Source of the DNA: Ensifer adhaerens
GTDB lineage: Bacteria > Pseudomonadota > Alphaproteobacteria > Rhizobiales > Rhizobiaceae
Assembly: GCF_020035535.1 (NCBI RefSeq)
Contig: NZ_CP083349.1
Coordinates: 2,604,001 to 2,668,000 of the forward strand
Length of the DNA stretch: 64,000 nucleotides
Direction of reading: 5' to 3'
The position numbers and the translations under genes are program-made. Below are positions 26,501-34,578 of the stretch, piece after piece (position 1 is the first letter of the stretch; every line of letters starts with the position of its first letter). Below the pieces are notes generated by a model. That model did no database searches and was not told where the DNA came from. It saw only the letters and a list, made by a program, of their open reading frames with translations.

Positions 26501-28915
26501 ATGCGTGGCAGCACCTTCCAGGGCGTGCATACGATGATGCACTCCGTGGAGAACCGATTTATCGCGATTGTCTGTGGCGCAATGCTCGTGTTCATTGCCC
26601 CGCTGCTCGTCCTCTTCCTGAGCATTTCCAGCGATCGCATCGCACGCGAGCGCATTCACAATATCGAACTGCTGATGGCCGCAAGCGCCGAAGCGCTCGG
26701 CAAGCCCATCTGGGACTTCGACAGCGACGGTATCAAGCATATCGCCCGATCGCTGATCAACGGTACCGATATCCTCTCCGTCACTGTCCGTGACCAGACC
26801 GGCTCCATCCTCGCCCAGATGCCGCTGGGCGGCGCCATACCCAGCGCCAAGGACCGGATCCTCAGCCTGCCCATTTCCTATCAATCCGTGGATGGGCTGA
26901 AGGAAGTCGGCCGCATCGAGGTAAGAGTTCCCACGCCTGGCCTTCTGTCGCAATTCAGCAGGGACGAACTGGCGATCCTCGCCATTCTGCTTTTCGCAGT
27001 CGCGATCGTCTTTGCCGCCGCGCTCGTCGGCAATCGCTTCACGGTGATGCGCCCGCTGATGCGGCTGACGGCGGCAATCGAGGCGACCCGCCGGCTCGGC
27101 TCACGCCACCGCGTCGACTGGACCTCCGACGACGAAATGGGCGCACTTGCCGCCAACTTCAACGAGATGCAGGACCGGCTCGAGCGCGAAGAGACGGAAC
27201 TGAAAAGCGCGCACGAACGCGTCACCGATATCTACAACCTGACGCCCGCCATGCTGTTTTCGCTCGACGTCGACGGGCGCCTGCTGGCCGTCAGCGACTA
27301 TTGGCTGCTGGCGACCGGTTACGACCGCGACGACGTGATCGGCCGTGACTTCGTCGACTTCATCGATCAGCACTGGCACGAAACCTATCGCAGCCACGCC
27401 AAGACGATCGCGGTCGGCGATCACGAGATCCGCGAGGTTACCGTTCCTTTCCGCAAGGCGGACAGTGAGCTCATGACGGTGCTGATCCAGGAGACGAAGG
27501 CAACCGGCGAAGGCAGCCTGTCGCTGTCCGTGATGACCGATGTCACGGCGCTGAAGCAGGCGGAAAGCCGCAACCACACCCAGGCGATCACCGACCACCT
27601 CACCGGCCTGCTGAACCGGCAGGGGTTCGAGGCGGCACTCGACGACGCGATCCGGCAGGCTGATGAATGCGGCATGCAGCTCGGCTGCCTTTTCATCGAC
27701 CTCGATCGCTTCAAGTGGATCAACGACAATTTCGGCCACGCCGCCGGCGACGAAGTACTGCGCCACACGGTCGAGCTCATCCATGACGCGTTGCGCCCCG
27801 GCGACATCATGGCCCGCCTCGGCGGCGACGAATTCGCCATCCTGATTTCTGACCGGGACGCTGCGGCACTCGCAAGCGAGATCGGCGAGCGTATCGTTTC
27901 GGCCCTGCACGAGCCGATGCCGATTGCCGGCAACGAACTCCTCGTCAGCGCCAGCGTCGGCATTTCGGTCTATCCCGCCCATGCGGAAAACGCCTCCGAT
28001 CTGCTGCTGAAGGCCGACATGGCGATGTATGCGCGCAAGCACGATGGCAAGAACGGGCTGCAGCTGTTCGACGCCAGCATGCTCGACGCTTCCCGCGAAC
28101 GCCATGAGATCGAACAATGCATCGAGGCCGGACTGAAAGACGACCATTTCGAGGCCTGGCTGCAGCCGATCGTCAGCCTTGCCGACGGGCAGATCGCCGG
28201 CTTTGAAGCACTGATGCGCCTCAACCACCCGGAAAAGGGCCTGATGCCGCCGGGCAAGATCATCGGCATCGCCGAGGAAACCGGTACCATCGCCCGTATC
28301 GGCGACCGCATCCTCGAAAAGGCGATCCAGCACTTGGCGGCCATCTCCGAGCTGGACGGCACCCAGAACACCTACCTGGCCGTCAATTTCTCGCCGCTGC
28401 AATTCGAACTGACGCTGCCGCACAAGCTCGCCGCCCTGCTCCTGAAGCACCACATTTCGCCAAGCCGGATCGTCGTCGAGATTACCGAAGCGGTGCTCAT
28501 GCTCGACAATCCGGAAGTGCACGCCGTGCTGAAGCAGCTTAACGAATTCGGCTGCCGCATCGCACTCGACGATTTCGGCACAGGCTATTCGTCGCTGAGC
28601 TATCTCAACCGTTTCCCGGTCGATATCGTCAAGGTCGACCAGTCCTTCACCCGTTCGCTGAGCTCCGGCACCGCCGATATCCGGCGCAAGAGCCGCATGC
28701 TGATCAAGGGCATCCGCACCATCTCGCATCAGATGGGCTGCACCGTCGTCGCCGAAGGCATCGAGACGAAGGAGCAATGGCAGCTCCTGCGCAAGCTGGG
28801 CGTCGATTGCGGCCAGGGCTATCTCTTCAGCCGGCCGATGCAGATCGACAGCATGCTGAAGATGCTGGAAAGCGATTCGGAAGCAAAGTCGACGGCAGCA
28901 GACAGACGGGCATGA
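26501..28915 (+). CDS. Membrane-bound GGDEF-EAL protein (cyclic di-GMP turnover)
   Basis: An 804-residue inner-membrane protein. It has a membrane segment at about 22-42, a periplasmic sensor domain to about 155, a second membrane segment at about 158-182, HAMP, PAS (about 236-345), a GGDEF domain (about 360-515) with intact GGDEF at 441-445, and an EAL domain (about 530-785) with EAL at 569-571 and DDFGTGYSSLSYL. Both active sites look usable, so it could make or degrade cyclic di-GMP. A periplasmic binding protein gene follows directly. Confidence 0.93.
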   Translation: MRGSTFQGVHTMMHSVENRFIAIVCGAMLVFIAPLLVLFLSISSDRIARERIHNIELLMAASAEALGKPIWDFDSDGIKHIARSLINGTDILSVTVRDQTGSILAQMPLGGAIPSAKDRILSLPISYQSVDGLKEVGRIEVRVPTPGLLSQFSRDELAILAILLFAVAIVFAAALVGNRFTVMRPLMRLTAAIEATRRLGSRHRVDWTSDDEMGALAANFNEMQDRLEREETELKSAHERVTDIYNLTPAMLFSLDVDGRLLAVSDYWLLATGYDRDDVIGRDFVDFIDQHWHETYRSHAKTIAVGDHEIREVTVPFRKADSELMTVLIQETKATGEGSLSLSVMTDVTALKQAESRNHTQAITDHLTGLLNRQGFEAALDDAIRQADECGMQLGCLFIDLDRFKWINDNFGHAAGDEVLRHTVELIHDALRPGDIMARLGGDEFAILISDRDAAALASEIGERIVSALHEPMPIAGNELLVSASVGISVYPAHAENASDLLLKADMAMYARKHDGKNGLQLFDASMLDASRERHEIEQCIEAGLKDDHFEAWLQPIVSLADGQIAGFEALMRLNHPEKGLMPPGKIIGIAEETGTIARIGDRILEKAIQHLAAISELDGTQNTYLAVNFSPLQFELTLPHKLAALLLKHHISPSRIVVEITEAVLMLDNPEVHAVLKQLNEFGCRIALDDFGTGYSSLSYLNRFPVDIVKVDQSFTRSLSSGTADIRRKSRMLIKGIRTISHQMGCTVVAEGIETKEQWQLLRKLGVDCGQGYLFSRPMQIDSMLKMLESDSEAKSTAADRRA

Positions 28916-29007
28916 TGCCGCCGCCAGCGGTCGCGATTCCGATGGAGGTTCGGGACGCGGACATACCGCACGGACACGGCAAGATGCGGCGAAAAGGAGG
29001 AACGCAC

Positions 29008-29742
29008 GTGAAGGCGCTGATCCCATTACTTTTCCTCGGTCTCGTCACGACCGCGGAGGCGCAAACGATCAAGTTCGTCACCGAGGAGTATCCCCCTTAC
29101 AATTTCTCGACCGAAAACGGCCCGAGCGGCGCTGCCGTCGATCAGGTCAAGCTGATCATGGAACGGCTGAAACAGCCCTATACAATCGAGGTTCTGCCGT
29201 GGGCGCGAGCCTTCATGCTGGCCGAAACCGATCCGGCCTACTGCGTTTTCACGACCGGCCACGACGCCGAACGTGACGGGAAGTTCCAATGGGTCGAGCC
29301 GCTGCTGGTCGATCATATGGTCATGGTTCGCCATGCCGGCTCCGACATAGCACCAGATTCGCTGGAGGCGGCACGCCAGTACTCCGTGGGCACGCAGCGC
29401 GAGGACTTCTCCGCAACCTATCTCAGGGACCACGGCTTTCCGAAAATCGACTATGCCGCAAATCTCGAATCCAGCCTGAAGAAGCTGATCGCCGGACGCG
29501 TCGATCTGCTGATGACGTCGGAGAAGACCTTCCAGAGCATGCGCGCCGAAGGCAAGCCGGTCGAACCGGCACTGGTTCTCGAAGGCAAGCTCTATGGCAT
29601 CGCCTGCCACCGCGATGTGTCGCGGGCAACCATCGCCGCCATGCAGCGCGAACTGGACCGGTTGATTGGCAACGGCACCCAGGACGAGATCTTCAAGCAC
29701 TACGGCCTCACGCCGAACGCCAGCCTGCGCGCCGCGAAATAA
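29008..29742 (+). CDS. Periplasmic substrate-binding protein (SBP family 3-like)
   Basis: A 244-residue exported protein. A signal peptide ends at AEA-QT near residue 18. The rest matches the bacterial extracellular solute-binding family 3 used by amino-acid transporters (IKFVTEEYPPYNFSTENG near the start). There is no permease or ATPase gene nearby. It lies 92 bases after the GGDEF-EAL gene, with a strong AAGGAGG site before its GTG. An orphan binding protein beside a periplasmic-sensing c-di-GMP enzyme could be its ligand-sensing partner; that is inference. Confidence 0.85.
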   Translation: MKALIPLLFLGLVTTAEAQTIKFVTEEYPPYNFSTENGPSGAAVDQVKLIMERLKQPYTIEVLPWARAFMLAETDPAYCVFTTGHDAERDGKFQWVEPLLVDHMVMVRHAGSDIAPDSLEAARQYSVGTQREDFSATYLRDHGFPKIDYAANLESSLKKLIAGRVDLLMTSEKTFQSMRAEGKPVEPALVLEGKLYGIACHRDVSRATIAAMQRELDRLIGNGTQDEIFKHYGLTPNASLRAAK

Positions 29743-29809
29743 GCGTTGACTTCCCCCCGGCGCGATGATTTTGGATGGCCCCATCCCGAAATCATCGACG
29801 CGTGACGAC

Positions 29810-30529
29810 ATGCTGATCATCGTAGGGCTTGGCAATCCAGGTTCGAAATACGCCGCCAACCGGCACAATATCGGCTTCATGGCGGTCGACGTCATCCACC
29901 GCCGCCATGGCTTTGCCTCCTGGTCGAAGAAATTCAAGGCCGAGATCGCCGAGGGCGAGATCGCCGGCGAACGCGTGCTGCTGATGAAGCCGCAGACCTT
30001 CATGAACCTGTCCGGCGAAGCGGTCGGCGAGGCCATGCGCTTCTACAAGCTGCAGCCGAAGGACATCACCGTCATCTACGACGAGCTCGACCTGCCGGCC
30101 GCCAAGGCGCGGATCAAGGTTGGCGGCGGCCACGGCGGCCACAACGGCATCAAGTCGATGGACGCCCATTGCGGCAAGGATTACCGGCGCCTGCGGCTCG
30201 GCATCGGCCATCCCGGCGTCAAGGATCTGGTGCACGCTTATGTGCTCGGCGATTTCGCCAAGGTCGACCAGGCCTGGCTGGTGCCGCTGCTCGACGCCAT
30301 CGCCGACAACGCCGACATGTTGGTGCGCGGCGAGGATTCCCAGCTTCTGAACAAGATCGCGCTCGCGACCGGCGGCAAGCCGGAAGCGGAAAAAGCCGAA
30401 GGCCCGAAGAAGCAGGGTGCGCAGTCGCATATCCACCAGGCGCGCAACTCTGCCCAGCCGAAGAAGCTGCCGACGACCGGTCCAATGGCCGACATGCTGA
30501 AGAAGATGTTCGGCTCGAAGGGCGACTGA
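29810..30529 (+). CDS. pth: Peptidyl-tRNA hydrolase
   Basis: A 239-residue enzyme that frees tRNA from peptidyl-tRNA that has dropped off the ribosome. The start [11 protein letters not shown] and the catalytic His19 in NRHNIGF (E. coli His20) are intact, as are [14 protein letters not shown] and [12 protein letters not shown]. Beyond residue 190 it has a Lys/Ala-rich extension ([14 protein letters not shown]) typical of rhizobial members. It is the partner of rplY in many bacteria and next to ychF in many proteobacteria. Confidence 0.95.
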   Translation: MLIIVGLGNPGSKYAANRHNIGFMAVDVIHRRHGFASWSKKFKAEIAEGEIAGERVLLMKPQTFMNLSGEAVGEAMRFYKLQPKDITVIYDELDLPAAKARIKVGGGHGGHNGIKSMDAHCGKDYRRLRLGIGHPGVKDLVHAYVLGDFAKVDQAWLVPLLDAIADNADMLVRGEDSQLLNKIALATGGKPEAEKAEGPKKQGAQSHIHQARNSAQPKKLPTTGPMADMLKKMFGSKGD

Positions 30530-30559
30530 GCATCACCATTCCCTGCCCGATATCGGCGT

Positions 30560-31189
30560 CTAGCTCGCCTTGTGGGCCGCAAGGAAAATCCGCACCGCTT
30601 CCGCAGCATGCGCCTGCAGTGCCCAAGGTGTCGGGATCGCGCCGTCGCCAAGCAGCATGGCGTCGTTGACCGGCCCGCCCATGACCAGCCAGTTGAAGAA
30701 CCCCCCGGCGACCTCGGCATCCCTCACCAGGATGTCGCCCTTCTCGCCATAGCGCTTGAAGGCGACGGCAAGCCGCCGGATCGAGCGCATCGGTCCGCGC
30801 TCGTGCAGCGCTTCGCCGAGTTGCGGAAAACGTTCGACCTCGGCGATGACAAGGCGACGAACCTGCATCAGCCGCGGCGTCATCACGATCTTCAGCAGTT
30901 GCGTCGCATAGTCGAGCAGGAAATCCTCGATCGGCTCATCGCCATCGGGGTCGGCGACCTGCTCCTGGAACTCGTCGCCCGCCCCGCCCGTCATGCTGCG
31001 CACGACCTCCAGAAACAGCGCTTCCTTGCTCTGGAAGTGGGAATAGACCGTCTGCTTCGACACTTCAGCCGTCGCAGCGATCTCGTCCATATTGGTGCCG
31101 AGAAAGCCGTGTTTCAGGAAAAGGTCGCTCGCCGCAGCCACGATCGCCTTGCGGGTGCGCTCCATGCGCGTCTTTGCGCCGTTGCTCAA
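30560..31189 (-). CDS. TetR-family repressor
   Basis: A 209-residue TetR regulator. The N-terminal helix-turn-helix (about residues 10-57) contains TRKAIVAAASDLFLKHG and IAATAEVSKQTVYSHFQSKEAL. The rest is an effector-binding domain with a TetR-C-like helix (ERFPQLGEAL). I prefer the TTG at 31189, with GAGAGGGGGG upstream; a GTG at 31213 is possible. It is divergent from a GFA-type gene, and a perfect palindrome lies between them, so it probably represses both. Confidence 0.88.
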   Translation of the reverse strand: MSNGAKTRMERTRKAIVAAASDLFLKHGFLGTNMDEIAATAEVSKQTVYSHFQSKEALFLEVVRSMTGGAGDEFQEQVADPDGDEPIEDFLLDYATQLLKIVMTPRLMQVRRLVIAEVERFPQLGEALHERGPMRSIRRLAVAFKRYGEKGDILVRDAEVAGGFFNWLVMGGPVNDAMLLGDGAIPTPWALQAHAAEAVRIFLAAHKAS

Positions 31190-31264
31190 TGTTGCCCCCC
31201 TCTCCTGCCACACGTCACCAAATCACTTGCCGCGCAGAATAGGCCAGTCGGATTGACAAATCAA

Positions 31265-31279
31265 ACTGGACGGTCCAGT
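31265..31279. promoter_or_regulatory. Palindromic operator for the TetR regulator
   Basis: ACTGGAC-G-GTCCAGT is a perfect 7-1-7 palindrome in the 121-base divergent gap. It lies just downstream of a TTGACA (31253-31258) pointing towards the GFA-type gene, where repressor binding would block RNA polymerase. Confidence 0.7.
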
Positions 31280-31310
31280 CTAATTAGTGAGATGCGATCG
31301 GGAGAGGGTC

Positions 31311-31871
31311 ATGGTCAAACCACAAGCAAAAAATCGGATTGCCGCCTGCCGTTGCGGGCTGGTTGCCTTTGAAGCCATCGGCGAGCCGATCGTCGGCGCC
31401 GCCTGCTACTGCACCAGTTGCCGCACCGCCGGCGAGCGTTTCGAGGCTCTCCCCGAAGCATCGCCGGTCATGGAAGCCGACGGCTCGACGCGGTTTGCGC
31501 TCTACCGCAAGGACAGGATCCGCTGCATCAGAGGCAACGACCTCTTGCGCGAGCATCGGTTGACGCCCGAGGCACCCACCCGCAGGGTGATCGCAAACTG
31601 CTGCAACGCCGCCATGTTCCTGGAATTCAAGGGCGGCCACTGGCTGAGCGTCTACAACCAGCGCTTCGCCCCGGATGAGCAGCCGCCGCTCGAAATGCGG
31701 ACGATGACGAAGGATCGCAAGGCCGGCGTCGAGTTCGCCGACACGCTGCCGAGCTACAAGACACATTCCGGTCGGTTCATGTGGCGGCTTCTGACCGCTT
31801 GGGCGGCGATGGGTTTCAAGGCGCCGAAAATCGACTATGTGAAAGGCGAGGCCAATGGCATCCCAGGCTGA
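31311..31871 (+). CDS. GFA/CENP-V-like zinc protein
   Basis: A 186-residue protein with the Cys pattern of the glutathione-dependent formaldehyde-activating (GFA) family. The motifs are CRCGLVAFEA near the start, CYCTSCRTAG about 30 residues on, and NCCNAAMF, which would hold zinc. The sequence is longer than standard GFA proteins (about 130-150) and the C-terminal part is unlike them, so function is uncertain. The ATG follows GAGAGGGTC. It overlaps the next gene by 17 bases and is probably controlled by the divergent TetR repressor. Confidence 0.72.
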   Translation: MVKPQAKNRIAACRCGLVAFEAIGEPIVGAACYCTSCRTAGERFEALPEASPVMEADGSTRFALYRKDRIRCIRGNDLLREHRLTPEAPTRRVIANCCNAAMFLEFKGGHWLSVYNQRFAPDEQPPLEMRTMTKDRKAGVEFADTLPSYKTHSGRFMWRLLTAWAAMGFKAPKIDYVKGEANGIPG

Positions 31872-32157
31872 GAAGATCGAAGTCGAAAACATCGTTTCGC
31901 CCGGTCACAAATACCGCGTCGACCGGGTGAAATACGAGGCGATGCGTGAAGCTCTGCTCGCGGTGCTGCCGCCATCCGCGCCGGGCTTGACCGTGGCGGG
32001 CGCAAAGGAACGGCTGCTGCCTATGCTGCCGCAGGACCTTTTCCCCGGGGGCGCGAAGGCCGGCTGGTGGCTGAAGGCGGTACAGCTCGATCTCGAAGCC
32101 AAGGGTACGATCGAGCGCGAAGCGAGCAAGCCGCTTCGGCTGCACAAGAAAGCGTAA
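31855..32157 (+). CDS. Small uncharacterised protein (DUF6958-like)
   Basis: A 100-residue, Lys-rich cytoplasmic protein. Recognisable features are HKYRVDRVKYEAMREALLAVLP and the tail with LFPGGAKAGWWLKAVQLDLEAKG, a layout that resembles a winged-helix. I associate it with DUF6958, from memory. It overlaps the GFA-like gene by 17 bases, so it is co-transcribed and probably under the same TetR control. Confidence 0.7.
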   Translation: MASQAEKIEVENIVSPGHKYRVDRVKYEAMREALLAVLPPSAPGLTVAGAKERLLPMLPQDLFPGGAKAGWWLKAVQLDLEAKGTIEREASKPLRLHKKA

Positions 32158-32198
32158 AGCAGGCCGGTGCTGCCCGGCACGTCCCCGCGGGCCGCTCG

Positions 32199-32510
32199 CT
32201 ATTCCTCCGGCTCGGTGGTGAAGAGCAGCGGAAAACCCGCTTCCTTGGCGAGATCCGTCGCCGCCTTGGCCTTGGTTTCTGCGATATCGCGCACACAAAC
32301 GACGACCACCGAAGTGCCCATCTTATGCGCCGTCATCATCACCCGGTAGCCGGCCTCCTCGCTCATATGGAACACGGCCTTGAGCACGCCGACGACGAAC
32401 TCGCGCGGCGTGTAATCGTCATTGAGCAACATGACCTTGTAAAGCTTCGGCCGTTCGAGCTTCGGCTTCACCTTCACTTTGACTTTTCTGGCAACTTCGT
32501 TGTCACTCAT
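32199..32510 (-). CDS. clpS: ClpS, N-degron adaptor of the Clp protease
   Basis: A 103-residue adaptor that binds substrates with N-end-rule residues and delivers them to ClpAP. The core YKVMLLNDDYTPREFVV and the helix around FHMSEEAGYRVMMTAHKMG (with the conserved His) are intact, as is the ending GFPLLFTTEPEE. The N-terminal extension is basic. I chose the ATG at 32510; the frame continues upstream without similarity. clpA is not in this window. It follows the caspase-like gene on the same strand by 149 bases. Confidence 0.93.
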   Translation of the reverse strand: MSDNEVARKVKVKVKPKLERPKLYKVMLLNDDYTPREFVVGVLKAVFHMSEEAGYRVMMTAHKMGTSVVVVCVRDIAETKAKAATDLAKEAGFPLLFTTEPEE

Positions 32511-32659
32511 CGGAACCACCCCGTTGATGACAGACTGCAGCAAATCTAAGCGTTGCAGCGGCCTTGGCGCGTCTCGAAAGGACAGGGCGCTGTAGCCGCA
32601 CTATCCTACGGGCTGAGGTGCCGATCAAGCAAAAGCAGACTGAACGGCGCCGGTGTCGG

Positions 32660-33226
32660 TCAACGGTACGGCCGATGACCGACGAACATCGCTGCCGCCT
32701 CGTCATAGGAGCGGGCGCGCTCCAACGCCGTCTCGGGCGTCTGCTTGCGTGCGAGAAGCGCATGGTAGAAGCAATGCACGAAGAGCGGCGCATCGGACCC
32801 TTCAGGCGAACCATCCGGAGCGACATAGAGCGCCGCGCCGCCCTTCTCGACAAAGGCATCGCCAAAGACCTTCCCGCCGGTCTCGCAGCAGGTGCTAAGC
32901 ACGATCTTGCCATCGAGCCTGGCGTGTTGGGCGACGACCGCGGGCGGCAGGCTGCCTTCGACCAGCATCGAGGTGTCGATTTCCTCGATGTAGTCGCCGA
33001 AGGCGAAGCCGTTCTCGTCGCCGTGGCCCGAGATGACCAAATGCTGATGGACGAGCTCGCCGCCGGCCAGAAGGGTCAGGAAATCCCCCGGCGTGCCCGG
33101 CAGATGCAGGGTGACGAAGGCACCGAGACTTTCCAACGTGGCGCGGATCAGCAACGCCTCGTGCGTATCGCCGATATCGACGACGGCCACCGGCACACGT
33201 GGAAACAGGAATTTCTGGTCGATCAA
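32660..33226 (-). CDS. Caspase/CHAT-fold-like protein of unknown function
   Basis: A 188-residue protein with no family I can name. Its pattern is that of caspase-fold proteins: a His-Gly dyad at the end of a hydrophobic strand (HLVISGHGDENGFAF) and, about 45 residues later, a Cys at the end of another (KIVLSTCCETGGKVFG), followed by FVHCFYHALLA. That order and spacing fit CHAT or metacaspase-type peptidases. The TTG at 33226 has GGGGAG 7-8 bases upstream; in-frame starts at 33283 and 33301 are alternatives. Function is inferred from motifs only. Confidence 0.6.
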   Translation of the reverse strand: MIDQKFLFPRVPVAVVDIGDTHEALLIRATLESLGAFVTLHLPGTPGDFLTLLAGGELVHQHLVISGHGDENGFAFGDYIEEIDTSMLVEGSLPPAVVAQHARLDGKIVLSTCCETGGKVFGDAFVEKGGAALYVAPDGSPEGSDAPLFVHCFYHALLARKQTPETALERARSYDEAAAMFVGHRPYR

Positions 33227-33349
33227 TGCGGGCTCCCCAGATTTCTTGCCGCCGCAACAAGGCCGGCGGAATTCTGAGCGCATATGCGGCCCGAAGAGCA
33301 CGCCTTCAACGGCCGGAACCCCTTATTTACCGTGAACAGGGCCTGCGCC

Positions 33350-33378
33350 CTTGACCGGGGAGCGCCCTTCCCGCATAG
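33350..33378 (+). promoter_or_regulatory. Sigma-70 promoter of ychF
   Basis: A perfect rhizobial -35 box CTTGAC (33350-33355) and GCATAG (33373-33378) are 17 bases apart, 37 bases before the ychF start. Confidence 0.65.
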
Positions 33379-33415
33379 CCACGCCAACGGAATTTTAAGA
33401 TACGGACGAGACCCC

Positions 33416-34519
33416 ATGGGCTTCAAATGCGGTATTGTTGGGCTGCCGAACGTCGGCAAGTCCACGCTCTTCAACGCACTCACCAAGACGGCAGCGGCGC
33501 AAGCGGCCAACTATCCCTTCTGCACGATCGAGCCGAACACCGGCGAAGTAGCGGTGCCGGACCCGCGCATGCGCAAGCTTGCCGACATCGCCAAGTCGAA
33601 GGAAATCATCCCGACGCGCATCTCCTTCGTCGACATCGCCGGCCTGGTGCGCGGCGCGTCGAAGGGCGAAGGCCTCGGCAACCAGTTCCTCGCCAACATC
33701 CGCGAAGTCGATGCCGTCGTTCACGTGCTGCGCTGCTTCGAGGATGACGACATCACCCATGTCGAAGGCCGCATCAACCCGGTCGCCGATGCCGAGACGA
33801 TCGAGACCGAGCTGATGCTCGCCGACCTCGAAAGCCTGGAGCGCCGCACCGAGCAGACCCGCAAGCGCGCGGTCGGCAAGGACAAGGATTCGATGGCCCA
33901 GCTTCCGATCATGGAAGCTTCGCTGAAGCTGCTGCAGGACGGCAAGCCGGTCCGCACGCTGCTTTCGACGCTCGACGCCGAAGAACTGCGCATCCTCCAG
34001 GGCCTCAATCTCCTGACCGCGCATCCGGTTCTCTACGTCTGCAACGTCGCGGAAAGCGATGCTGTCGACGGCAACGAACACACCCGCGCGGTTGCCGAAA
34101 TGGCAAAGGCGCAAGGGGCCGAAAGCGTTGTGATCTCGGCGGCGATCGAATCCGAAGTGGCTCAGCTTCCGGAAGACGAATCCAAGGAGTTCCTGAGCGC
34201 GCTCGGCCTTGAGGAAGCGGGTCTCGACCGCCTGATCCGCGCCGGCTACAAGCTGCTCGACCTCATCACCTATTTCACCGTCGGCCCCAAGGAAACCCGC
34301 GCCTGGACGATCCAGCGCGGCACCAAGGCACCGCAGGCCGCCGGCGTCATCCACACCGACTTCGAACGCGGCTTCATCCGCGCCAATACCATTGCTTACG
34401 AAGACTACATCGCGCTCGGCGGCGAAGTGGGCGCCAAGGAAGCCGGCAAGGCCCGCGACGAAGGCAAGGAATACGTCGTCCAGGACGGCGACGTCATCCA
34501 CTTCCGCTTCAACACGTAA
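33416..34519 (+). CDS. ychF: Redox-regulated ATPase YchF (Obg family)
   Basis: A 367-residue P-loop NTPase (OLA1/YchF). The G1 motif is GLPNVGKSTLF and the G3 segment DIAGLVRGASKGEGLGNQFL. The G4 position reads NVAESD instead of NKxD, which explains the known preference for ATP over GTP. A coiled-coil insert (about 130-200) and a C-terminal TGS domain (about 280-365) complete it. The protein associates with ribosomes and the stress response. The ATG at 33416 matches family length. Confidence 0.96.
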   Translation: MGFKCGIVGLPNVGKSTLFNALTKTAAAQAANYPFCTIEPNTGEVAVPDPRMRKLADIAKSKEIIPTRISFVDIAGLVRGASKGEGLGNQFLANIREVDAVVHVLRCFEDDDITHVEGRINPVADAETIETELMLADLESLERRTEQTRKRAVGKDKDSMAQLPIMEASLKLLQDGKPVRTLLSTLDAEELRILQGLNLLTAHPVLYVCNVAESDAVDGNEHTRAVAEMAKAQGAESVVISAAIESEVAQLPEDESKEFLSALGLEEAGLDRLIRAGYKLLDLITYFTVGPKETRAWTIQRGTKAPQAAGVIHTDFERGFIRANTIAYEDYIALGGEVGAKEAGKARDEGKEYVVQDGDVIHFRFNT

Positions 34520-34527
34520 GGCCTGTC

Positions 34528-34562
34528 GGTCTGATCCCGCACTCAAGGCGCGGGATCAGACC
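34528..34562. terminator. Bidirectional hairpin between ychF and a convergent gene
   Basis: A perfect 13-bp stem (GGTCTGATCCCGC/GCGGGATCAGACC) with a 9-base loop lies between the stops of two convergent genes. There is no T tract, so it may stabilise 3' ends more than terminate. Confidence 0.65.
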
Positions 34563-34578
34563 GCATCAGAACCTGATA

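Noticed and set aside
27101..29026. A 641-codon minus-strand open frame opposite the GGDEF-EAL gene
   Set aside because: Antisense shadow of a well-supported gene; no motifs.
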